This document shows, in pieces, positions 35,239 to 45,157 of a DNA stretch of 64,000 nt. Source of the stretch: Symsagittifera roscoffensis (lineage: Eukaryota > Xenacoelomorpha > Acoela > Convolutidae). The position numbers and the translations under genes were made by a program. Under the pieces are notes generated by a model that saw only the letters and a program-made list of their open reading frames with translations, was not told where the DNA came from and made no database searches. The stretch is taken from contig NC_087063.1 of the NCBI RefSeq assembly GCF_963678635.1, forward strand, positions 11,380,368 through 11,444,367. The letters are read 5' to 3'. Each line of letters starts with the position of its first letter. Position 1 is the first letter of the stretch.

Positions 35239-37290
35239 CTATGCGTCGCGAGCTGCTCCGATGCGAGGGGCAATGATGGGAGATGTGACTCCCAACAACA
35301 TCCTCCTTATCGGTGGATATCGAGGGCATTGGTCCGGCAGCGGCCTGGACCCGGAAAGCCACGCTTGCTGGTTCTCTTTAGCGTGTGCATAGGTTTCTGG
35401 TAAGAGTGGCACTCCCATGGCCGCTCCCGTATCCTTCACTACTGGTCTTAAGTTCCAAAGCTTCGGGTTGAACTGGATGTGAGAAAGTTCCTCACGGCCC
35501 ATTCGGCACTTGAAGTGGTTGTTGAAATCCATCAACATCCAACCTGGCTCCGCTATTCTTCCGAACAGCCTATCGTCACTGGCCAGCCCTCTCAACTCCC
35601 TCTGCTCTACCCAGTTCAGCACGGAACAGTCCACGACTGAGACCAGGTTGACGTATAACACCGAACTCCTGTATGCCTGGACTTGCACGTCCGGGAACAC
35701 GAAGGACATCACCGGTCCATACACCACCGTGACGAATTCCCGCAGTCCGTGAATCAGAGCCAACGGATCGATCCGCATCATGACTGCCAAATCTGTCAGC
35801 AAGGGCATGCCACAATATTGCTTGCACTCACTCGCATCCGTCGCCACCTTATCTTCTCCCGTGACGCTTCTGTTCTGCTGTAAAAGATATTGGAGCAGGA
35901 GAGTCCTCCAGTCTTTCATCTTCTTGAGCGAGGCGGTTTCCAACTGTGCATTGAACTCACGACTGGGTCCCTGTAGTTGTTCGGGGTAACGTAACAGCAC
36001 AAGCAAATCACCCAGTCGACCGTAGGTCATGGCAATCAGGGTCAGGAGTCCATCCAATCTCAAATCTGCCATCGCTTGGGTGAAGAGATTCGCCGGCCCC
36101 TTCACGAAATTTTCGTGACCAAATGTCACGTACAAGGCTAACACCAGGCCAATCGATAACTTCCTGATGTCTCTGGCAAAACTCGCGATCAAGTTCCTGG
36201 ATGCCCTAGGATAGCACGTCGACAGGAAGGATGGCGTCCATCCCACTCCCATTCCACCCAAGATAGCATCCGATCGTTCGTATTGTGCCCTCGTGGCTAG
36301 CACGTCAGCTTGGAACTTGTCCAGTGACATCGTGTTTACGTCCTGCATCAGCTTCAACATCATGCCCCCAGCTAACTCCCGGACATCAAACAAATTTTTC
36401 AGATACACATGTATCTCCTTTATCACTGCCGGCGCATGCTCGAACGCGTCCTCACCCAAGGTGCACAGCCTTGGTGACAAGTACAACCATACGTTATTGT
36501 GCGGCTTCGTGCGCAAAGCCATTGCCATGAGATCTTCTTCCGCTGATGTCATTGTCTTCCTGACTGTCCTGCCCTGCTCATTCTCGGCATGATCCATCTG
36601 TCTGAACCAGAGATTATCAGCCACCTGTTGTATTAACAGATGATCGTCATCCACCCCTGGTCTTAGTTTCAGCAATCTGGCAAAGTTGGACAGCTCCAAC
36701 CCCAGAACTTCATCTAGCACCAACCGAGTTGTGCTACAATCTCTGAGCCCTTGTATGGCGTTCGAAATGTCAGCCCAAACGGCGGGAAGCTCAGAACGGG
36801 ACGGGTAGTAATTGTCTGAGTCCACTACTCTGTTCGGGGCAGGAATTATTACGTTGAACCTCCCCTCTGCTATCGTTGTGACCATTGTGTACACAAACTG
36901 AAGGGGTTCTGGCAAGGCAGCGTACCCTGGGGACAATGCAAAGATCACCTTCACCACATTTTGGGCGAAGCGTTGTTTTGCTGCTGCTTCTACCTCAGCC
37001 ATCGCCGAGAGCAGTGTCATTATCGCCTCCCCTATGACCTCGTTGCTCGGGATCGACCCATCCGTCAGACGTGAAAATAAGCCCCTGCTTTGCAGATGAT
37101 CATTTGAGCCTGCAACCACTATCACCTGCGGCTCCATGCTGACCACCCTTCGTACACTTATCATCATGCCGATTGCCTGTCCCCAGTCCAATTTAGGTGC
37201 CGTCAAGAAAATCACGTCGGGCCAAAAGAGAGACCGGGGCGTATAGAGATAATCGGAACTGGCTACGATCAGATACTTTGCAGCTTTCAT
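35239..37290 (-). pseudogene. Element B ORF2 part 2: second SGNH-like core and helical region
   Basis: This 683-codon segment opens with LIVASSDYLY, a strand followed by Ser. It then shows VVAGSNDHLQSRG (GxND-like, residues 61-64) and VDDDH (D-x-x-H, 214-217). That order suits an SGNH hydrolase fold, though identity to classical members is weak. The rest is unrecognised and ends with FNNHFKCRM, NPKLWNLRP and PPIRRMLLG. The start overlaps the previous frame by ATGA, but element A is continuous here, so the overlap comes from a small deletion. Confidence 0.65.
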
Positions 37291-38198
37291 CTATCGTAAG
37301 CTGCGAACAGGCCATCGCCTATTGGGGCCTTCAATTTCCCATATCTCTGGTCATCTCCATCTACCGTGGTCGTTCGGGGGTAGTCCCTTGAATACTCGCC
37401 AGGCGTCTGACCGGGTGGTTTAGCGAACTGCCTGTACATCTTATGATGCTTGTTATTGGGCTTGTTCTCTGCCTGAAACTTGCCCCTTCGAGCAGGTGGC
37501 GTCAATTCCCGGGCTCTCTGTCGGACGTCCGTAAGGGATCGCGTGTTCAAGGGTCCAAAGGTGTTGTCCTGAGGCAATCCATTCAAGTCTGCATGTCGGA
37601 GCGTAGTCGTAGAGCTGAACTGCTCCTGTTCTGCTAGCAGCCAATCCACGCCTGGTACCCGATACAATCGCGACACCGTGGGACTTTCTCCGCCAATCAT
37701 TCTCATCGCGTCCTCCCGACACGTCAGGGTATTCTTGTTCAATTTCGTGGACATGTCTGTCTTAAACTGTCCCCAATTACTCGGGTCTGATCGGTTCCAA
37801 AGCAGCAGGCTGCCTGGTTCAACTCCCTCCGCAGGCACGACGTTCGTAGACGGTCCTGCTGCTGGAGCAGGGTTTGCCGTGGCGGGCGGATCGTTCCTCC
37901 TAGACACGGTCTGGGAGTTATTTCTGTTCTGAACCACTGATCTGCCGAGTCGGCTTTCAAGCGGTTGTGTTCTGGGAGGAGGAGCAGTCCCTAGCCTCTC
38001 TCTCACGTTTGAGCTCGGAGCGGTGGGTGCGGCTACAGCCGTCTCCATCGCCAAGGGCCCAAGGCGGTTGACGAGGGATTCGGGCACGCTTGCCCTTATT
38101 CTACTTCCTCCGGTCGTTGAGCTGGTCCGAGCCAGAGAACTGGTCGCCCTCGATTCCTGCTCCATTTCCCTCAATTGCGTCTGAATTACATCATTCAT
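37287..38198 (-). pseudogene. Element B ORF2: region after the first SGNH domain
   Basis: This 303-codon segment is in the same frame as 38199-39881, separated by one TGA that aligns with a Trp of element A (GQAWLN). It is rich in Ser, Thr, Pro and Arg, likely disordered. Toward its end is a conserved block, LYRVPGVDWLLAEQEQFSSTT, that A also has. A reduced form of this region lies inside A's 745-codon frame. Confidence 0.65.
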
Positions 38199-39881
38199 TC
38201 AGTGTCTCCCTCGTTGGGTGTTGAAATGTATCCCATCTCTGGTAAGCGCAATGTGATCAATCATGCGCAGCGTGTTTTCGAGATCCAGAAGTCGCAACTC
38301 GCCAGGGTTGCTTCTAACCAGATTACGGATCAATTCGTTCCACCGTTTCACGTTGCCATTCATGAAATCTGCCACTGTGGTGCCCATCAGCGGGTTTTGT
38401 GGTATCGTGCACAGCACCACAAACCTGGACCTGTACTTCTCCTTCAGTTCATTCAGGAGGCATACCAGCAGAGGCTCCCACTTGCACTCGGGAGTCACTG
38501 GGGCTCTCGAGACGTCGTTAGTTCCTAGCATTATCACCAGCGTATCCAGGTGATACTCGCTTTGGAATTCCATCATCTTGATGACCTGAGCCACTGAAGC
38601 TCCTCCAAAGGACAAAGTGGTTGTCTGACCATAGACGAAGATCTCATTCAGATCCCTCACCAAACTGTCTCCTATGATCAGGTGGCGACTCCCTGGGGGA
38701 ATTACCTGGTCGCTCGTAGCGGAGTTCCAGCTCATGTCATTCAGGCAGGCTCGAGGATGCTCCGCAGCTACTTGCGTGAACTGGTGCCGTGTCATCAGAT
38801 TCTTCCTAATATCTACCACGCGGGACTTTTGATAGGTTCTGCCATGCGCAGTCCCCGAGGGCACTATCGTGTGGGGTGCTCGCTCCGAGCTATTAGATGA
38901 CTGATCACGACGCTGGGAAGGAACGATCCTACCCAATGTCCGTCCAGTGGTTCGGCTGATCTCATCCATCGTTGCTCTGGCCACTTGGTTGAACGATTCT
39001 TGGAACTGAGGAGCGAGGTAAGTGTCAGAAGGGTCTGGTATCGTGAACCTTTGACTAGAAGCAGACAGTCGTGTCTGCTGAGGAGCCTCGGGCTCTCTCG
39101 ATGCACATAAATCCAGAACCTCCGGCCCTCTCGATACACACAGCTCCTGGGCTGTTGTCCCGGGGCGTGTGTCGTTGGATCCCTCCGAGGATCTCATGCT
39201 CGTCAGAACTTCCGGTGACACTTGGCTCACCTTCGCCATATACAGCTCCTTCAGGTGCTTTATTTCATCCTCCTTATAAGCCACCTGTAGATCTTCGTAT
39301 TTCTTCTTCCATTCGTCTCTTTCTCGAGCTATTGCTCTATACTCCTGGAGTTTGGCACACAGCTCGCTCTGATCTTTCTCCTTCTTTTCCAGCGTCTCGA
39401 TCGTCTCCGACGTCTGGATCTCTATTTCACTCACCCTCACTTTCTTCGAAGGAGGAGCAGCTGTAGGGGAGTCGACCGAATGTGACGGGCCTGGCCCATC
39501 ACGTTGTCTCTTCGCTCCGATGAGTGGCTGCGCCGGTTGGACTGGTAAGGGCATCTCACCTAGCCGGTGGTCCCTCTGTTCGCCTAGTCCTGGCTCACGA
39601 GCCAGGTCGTGGCCAGACATTTCTCCACGCCTCCATCTCATCAGTCGATTTCGGCCTCTCTCGGCGGTCCCGGACTCACCGAAGGCCAACATCAACACAA
39701 CTTCCGTAGGGCGATTCCCTCGACCCTCGCGTCCTAATGCATTGAGGAGCGCGACCACAAACATCGCCAGCCCCGGGTCTTCTCGTGTGAAATCACAATC
39801 GATCAGCCGCTGATAGATCTCGTCTAGAGTCGCTCCTAGACTCGCTGAGAGGAATTCCATGAGTTTGTTCGTATCACCCAT
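38199..39881 (-). pseudogene. Element B ORF2 part 1: SGNH hydrolase-like protein
   Basis: Starts at ATG 39881, 469 bp downstream of the ORF1 stop. Residues 1-105 form a conserved N-terminal domain (LDEIYQRLIDCDF, RPTEVVLMLAFGE, LAREPGLGE). Residues 150-215 form a coiled coil. Residues 398-555 are an SGNH/GDSL hydrolase-like domain with all four blocks: GDS (404-406), FGG (425-427), GTND (453-456) and DGIH (549-552). Ser406, Asn455, Asp549 and His552 would be the catalytic set, so this copy of the domain looks competent. The frame then meets a TGA at a Trp codon. An esterase acting on lipid or acyl groups is the family expectation; the real substrate is unknown. Confidence 0.8.
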
Positions 39882-40350
39882 TTCTTATCGTGTTGATTCT
39901 TGCTGTCGTGTAGTGTCTTCCTGTCTCGTTTCGATTCAATGGATTCAATAAACAATTTTTGATCAATCAAGATCTAAAAAACAAGTCGCGACTTAAAACC
40001 ATCATTTTTGGATACAACATCATGCAACTCTTTAAAACTCTCCATTGAAATTCTCTTCTCAATTCTGATTTAAAAATTTAGCACCAAGGTGGATCGTCCA
40101 CCTTTATCTTTGTCAGGGTAGCACGAATGTGCGCTGTCACCTTGATGACCTGGAGTACCCCAGGTCTTTTATGACACAAAACATAAAACATATCATAACA
40201 TAACACATAAACACAAGAACATCACACGCCTATACTATCACATAAAAACATAATCCCTAATACTGTACCTAAAACCTAACCTAATCTAAAACTTGACTCT
40301 CATTCTTATCGAGTAACTTAATAAAAACCACTTATCGCCGAGCGCAATTC
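39882..40350 (-). other. Spacer between ORF1 and ORF2, element B
   Basis: An AT-rich spacer of 469 bp without a long frame. A 12-base inverted repeat-like stretch around ACCTTTATC...GGTGGA is visible near 40085-40160, but nothing certain. It may hold an internal promoter or ribosome entry site for ORF2; not shown. Confidence 0.4.
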
Positions 40351-40668
40351 TTAGCATATGCTCAGATAGTATTTTTTATGTAAGTTAACTTCTATGTCAG
40401 TCTCTGAAAATATCACGTGTACAAGTGCGTACGATTCTCTCGGATGTAGCTTTCCCCTATTAGGATCATATACTGGCAACGAGAGAGAGGTCACTCCTCT
40501 CTCAACCAAAAAATCCCTAAGTCGAGTCAAGGCCAATACCAAGCTCTTTGGATCTGCGTGTTGCCTATCAGTGGCCTTGGTAACCAGGAAACACAAATAT
40601 TTCCCTGGTATCTGTGATGCAACAGGGGGCAGCGCTATCATCCCTCCACGCCAGGCCTCTGTTTCCAC
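40351..40668 (-). pseudogene. pol: Element B macro-like domain, C-terminal half
   Basis: The final 100 codons of ORF1, separated from the preceding frame by a 1-nt slip near 40640. The motifs GKYLCFLVTK, LTRLRDFLVERGVTSLSLP, YDPNRGKLHPRE and ETDIEVNLHKKYYL match the second half of TARG1/ALC1-type macro domains in order and spacing. The Asp that acts in TARG1 falls on Gly of NRGK, so hydrolase activity is unlikely. ORF1 ends here. Confidence 0.7.
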
Positions 40669-40945
40669 AAAAACTCGATATTCTTATACTCTCTTTTGAA
40701 GTCAGCCGCTAGTGCTGTTTTGAAGCTTACGTCCGCGAATATCGCTATGGCGCACGTGCGTTCCGTGAGTATGAAATCGCTGTCCGCTATGACGATATTG
40801 TTCGAATAATGGTTCGGTAGATCAAAATACGATTCAAAGATTCGTCCAAAAGGTGGTTTTTTAGCATTCTCGCCCTCTGTCTCTAGTTCTCCGTTTTCTC
40901 TTGCCGATTTCAATTTTTTTATTATCAGATTTTCGGTGTGGGTGA

Positions 40946-41007
40946 GTCCTACCCCTACTCCCCGGACAAAAAAATCCATCGACGTCCCCGTCGATCGCCC
41001 AAAGTCT
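40946..41007 (-). other. Internal stem-loop plus polypurine tract, element B
   Basis: On the - strand ATCGACG, loop GGGA and CGTCGAT make a perfect 7-bp stem. Then comes a run of seven T and GTCCGGGGAGTAGGGGTAGG. The stem-loop and purine core match those at B's own 3' polypurine tract. Best reading: central polypurine tract. Confidence 0.62.
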
Positions 41008-43420
41008 AGGAGATCGAGGTTGGATTGTGGAACACGTAGAGGACCATCTGGGGCGACCCAGTTGGACTCGGTATTGTCATGACTGATGTATTTGATGCCG
41101 TCTTTATCGACGTCCTGAATCGTCAAGATCGTCTCTTTTGGATCTGTCGGCAGATCATGGAGCCATTCGAGTACGCGCAAGTTCGTTAGTTCTTGCTCAT
41201 GAGTCTGTTCCGCTTCTGGTTCGAACTCCACTTCCGGTTCTGATCGATCGTCGATCCAATCTTGATCCATATCATTCACCAAGTCGATTTCTTCTAGCAT
41301 CGCCACTTCGTCCAGTCCCACTAGCGAGTCCATGACATCACTTATAACTAGCCTGTCCACGACGAAATCATCGCCGTACGGATTGTATTTCTTCTGCTTT
41401 TTTCCTCTCTTGCTCTGGCGTGTTTCCATAGTGAGAGGAAAGTCAGGCTGTACTCCTTTGTCAATTTCGATTTGTTCCGGGCAGTCCCAGTCTTCCTCGG
41501 CATAAGGTAGAGTTTCATCGTCCACCTCTACTCGCTCGGTCAACTCGAGGTCCAGTGGTAGGTCGCAATCGTCCACCACCTCATTCCCGTCGTTTTTGTC
41601 GCGAGTACCCCTTTCATTCACTTCACAAGCAGGATCCACTATCAAATAGTCTCCCTCTTGCATGTCCGCTGGGATGCACCAATCCTCTGACGAGGCATTG
41701 TGTGGTTTGATGTTTTCATAATGAGCTGCTGTTCCAGTGCTCAATCGATAAAAACGACCTCCTTGGTGCGCTTCTGTTATCTGAAATGGACCACGCCATT
41801 TCTTTAATAATTTCTTGGTTCCCTTTGGTGGAACCACTTCCTGGAACACCCAGACGTAGTCGCCAACTGAGTAGGCCTTCGCATCAGCTGTCCTTTTATC
41901 AAACCTCCTTTTTTGTCTAATTTGTGCCTGTTGCGTATTCCTCCTGCATAAGTCATTGAGGTCCTGCTGTCCTCTAATAACATCCCGCACGTACGTTTGC
42001 GGTGCTGTCCTCTTCCCCTCATATTCAGGGTAGAAAAACGTCAACGGGAGCGCTTTTTCATGACCCGTTAACATCATGTGCGGACTTATTCCCGTGGTGG
42101 AATGCTCCGTGCTGTTGTAAGCACCCATCACTTGCGGCAAGTGCTTGTCCCAGTCATCCATGTAACGCGAGCAGTAGACTCTCAGCATGGATACCAGTGT
42201 GCGGTTTTGCCTCTCGACTAGGCCATTCGTTTGCGGGTGATAAGTGGTTGAGTGGGCCTGCGCTACCTGCGACCTTTTCATCAACTCCTTCGTGAGATCA
42301 CCCACGAATGCTTTTCCATTGTCCGATTGGAACGTGATGGGGCAGCCATGCCTCGCTATCCACACATTTATCAAATGATCACATGTTTCTTCCGCCAATG
42401 CTGTCATGCAGGGTGATGCTTCCGCATACTTCGTAAAATGGTCGATCATTACCAGCACCTGATTATAGCCCGTTGCTGTCATGCAGATTTTCTGATGATC
42501 AATTTGCACCACTTCGTTGAAACCTGACGACTCTATTGACTGTAGGGGGAACCTTAGTTTCCTGGGATCCTTCGCCTGCTGACATGACAGGCATGCGGCA
42601 ATCCACTTCTCACAAGCCTTTTTCAATCCCGGCCATTCGAATCTTTTCTGTATCCTGTTATACACTTTGTCCACGCCTTGATGGCCCATCTGATCATGTG
42701 AGCGAAAGAGCAATTCGGTCTGGTACAACTGTGGTAACACTATTGAATTGTATTTATAGAGGACCTTGTCCTCCTCTTTTCGCTTGCAGGCAACGATTCC
42801 GTCCTTATTCAGGTACAACAAGTCGTTCCGCTTCAGGTAGAATTGCTTCAAGATCTTGTAGCTGTCTTCTTCCAAGTCTCCCTTGTCAGGTGCTCCATTC
42901 TCGATCCATCTCTTCAGACTGCTCGTCATTCTATCATTTCGTTGAGCCCTTAGGAGATCCGACAGCCTGTACCTGGCTTTCAAATACGTCTTTACCACGT
43001 TCATTTGCCCACTCAATATCTCCGGAGCATGAGCATCGTCCATCAACTTGACACACCATATCTTTTTCAAAGGCGTAGCTTCCTGCACAGATGGTTCCAG
43101 ATTGGTACGGACGACCGTACCATGTGGCAGCAATCTGGTTGGGCGTTTCGAAACTGCTATCAGCTCGAGCTCGTCTGCGGCCTTATCTACCACAGTGCCC
43201 TCTTCATCTGAGGTGTATCTGTCCCTGTCTGGATCCTGATGTGTTTCTCGGTCCAGCCCACGCTGCTTCCAGTCTACCAATAAGGAGTGGATTGCGATCT
43301 CTGACATATCGGAATTGGAAGTTGTTTCAGACGTGTTGTCCCAGGACTGGGGCCTCGAGTCAACACTTGAGTCGACTGATTCCTCAACATCATGTTCCAA
43401 GTTGTCTGAGATGTTTCTCG

Positions 43421-43559
43421 ACTCCCCGGACAAAATTCTGTCCCTAGGTGGTCTCGTCAACCTCTCCCCGGACAAGTCGTCCTGCACGGGCTCAAAGGTG
43501 TTTGACTCCTCAGACGAGTCGTCCTTGACTGGCTCGAAGGTATCAGACTCCCCGGACAT
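43421..43559 (-). repeat. Repeated TGTCCGGGGAG motifs in the pol linker, element B
   Basis: CTCCCCGGACA (the - strand motif TGTCCGGGGAG) occurs at 43421-43432, 43462-43473 and 43546-43557, with a decayed copy near 43505. In this frame it encodes (L/M)SGE. It equals the core of the 3' polypurine tract. Confidence 0.75.
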
Positions 43560-44107
43560 TGTCTCGTCCACGGTCGAACAATCTGGGCTCGGCTCGTATT
43601 CTTCTTTTGCATCCGTGAAATGCACTCTCCTCGTGAAGCTAGATTTCGACCTGATCCTGACTTCCTCAGTAGTTTGGTTCTGATTCAGTGTTCCATATTC
43701 AGTGAACGAAGTTCTCAACAAGACCTCCTTCGGCATCGAGCTCACCAGCTGGTTGACAATCGACCTGCAATCCCGTTCAACGCCTCGGCTGCGAATGGAC
43801 ACTGGCCTCTTCTCTGTTCTCTCGGTGACAGTCAACCGCTGCATAGTCTCCATCCATTCACGATCATGCCTATCCACTTCCCTGTCCAACAAATCACGGA
43901 GCTTTCCCATGACGTCCGGCGCCACGTTCACCGTCCTGTTCAATAGAGCCATGCTGTTTATACCTAATCTGGTAAGTTCTTGCTGCACCAAGTTGGATCG
44001 AACTAGCAGATCCAACGGAACGGGCTCGCCTCTGGCTAAAAGCTTTATCTCCGCGGCCGTCTCCACTGGAAGGTCAAGGTGTCCGGGTATAGGATGCCCT
44101 GACTTGT

Positions 44108-45100
44108 CTAACCACTTAGTAAGTGGCAGTTTGTCGTAGGTTTCTTTGTCCAGAAAGGAAAACCCGTCTTTGATCTCTGATTGGTTAGCCTGTTTATCCT
44201 CGAGGCGCTCATAAAATTCTGTCTTTTTACTGAGGCTATCTGCGTTCTGATTATGTGGTATCCATCCAGGCGCACGATCCAACGACCAATATAACTTTGG
44301 TCCATCGAATAGGTTTTCAGCCAGGCAAGGGCACGATTATCCACACGTAACTTGAAGGGAGCACTCCCCAAGTAGGCCCTGTATTTTTCCACGAAAGTGA
44401 TCACCGCAAACATCTCCGCTTTTGGTGCGCCGTACTTCATTTCAGTATCACTCAGGACTTTACTCCCGTAGGCTATCGGACGAAGAACCGTTCTCCCGTT
44501 CCACTCCTGCTCCTGGTGAAGTATGCCCGATATCGCAACCACTGATGCATCCGTGTCCAGCACGAACATCCCCTTCTCTGTCGGCATGCCGAGGACCGGT
44601 GCCTCGCAAAGTTCACGTTTGATGTTTTCAAATGAAACTTGCGCCTCATCAGTCCAGGTGAACTTTTTGCCCTTGTTTCTCATCAACCTCAGCATGGGGT
44701 ATATTTTGTCAGCATACCCCTTGATGAACTCCCGATAATAATTTGCGAATCCAAGAAAACTCATCAGCTGTGTATCTGTTTTAGGTGCCTTCCAGGTCAG
44801 CACCGCTTCAACCGCTTCGGGATCTGGTCTCACTCCATGTTTGTCAACCAGGCGGCCCAGATACTTTATGGAATCCCTGAGGATTTCACACTTAGAGGGT
44901 TTGCATTTCAGACCCGCCTGCTTCATGCAAGAAAACACCTCCTCCAACCTCTCTATGTGGTCTTCTAAGGTTGGTGTTGCAATCACTACATCATCGACAT
45001 AACACATGATGAGATTCCCATACTTCTTAGTGACGCTCGTGAGTGCCTGAGCCATCAGTCGCTGGAATGTGGCCGTCGCGTTGCACAATCCGAATGGCAT
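44108..45100 (-). pseudogene. pol: Element B reverse transcriptase palm/thumb and RNase H
   Basis: Continues the frame of 45158-47857 after a TAG that replaces Lys in QVPLRKQD of element C. It has MPFGLCNATATFQ, YVDD (residues 34-37), the Ty3-type connection and RNase H residues in DTDAS, KAEMF and VDNRAL. The real coding ends near 44250, where a deletion shifts the frame; the last 45 codons are out of frame. The continuation is 40638-44282. Confidence 0.88.
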
Positions 45101-45157
45101 CCTCTTCCACTGGAACAGTCCCAGCTCACACGCGAAACCTGTTTTCTCTCGATCTTG

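Larger units (their letters stand above)
40638..44282 (-). pseudogene. pol: Element B linker, integrase and C-terminal extension
   Basis: This 1214-codon open segment begins just after a small deletion that removed the RNase H block around EHRTRDKH. The linker carries repeats of LSGE or MSGES encoded by the purine motif. The HHCC finger (HDQMGHQG, CLSC) follows, then the DDE core (VVQIDHQK, FQSDNGKAF, LVERQN), a GPY/F-like module (WRGPFQITEAH) and an acidic region. The conserved block TGTSMDFFVRGVGVGLTHT and the first half of the macro-like domain come last. Integrase inserts the cDNA; all three acidic residues are present. The frame is lost in the macro domain at 40638. Confidence 0.88.

Noticed and set aside
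37287-37290. ATGA overlaps between ORF2 frames (also 23333-23336 and 53726-53729) as termination-reinitiation signals
   Set aside because: In each case another element reads through in one frame, so the overlaps arise from small indels or a deletion joint.
38199-38201. TGA or TAG aligned with Trp (38199, 13793) as a sign of a variant genetic code
   Set aside because: Other stops align with Lys, Glu, Leu, Arg and Gln, and frameshifts are also present, so ordinary decay explains them.
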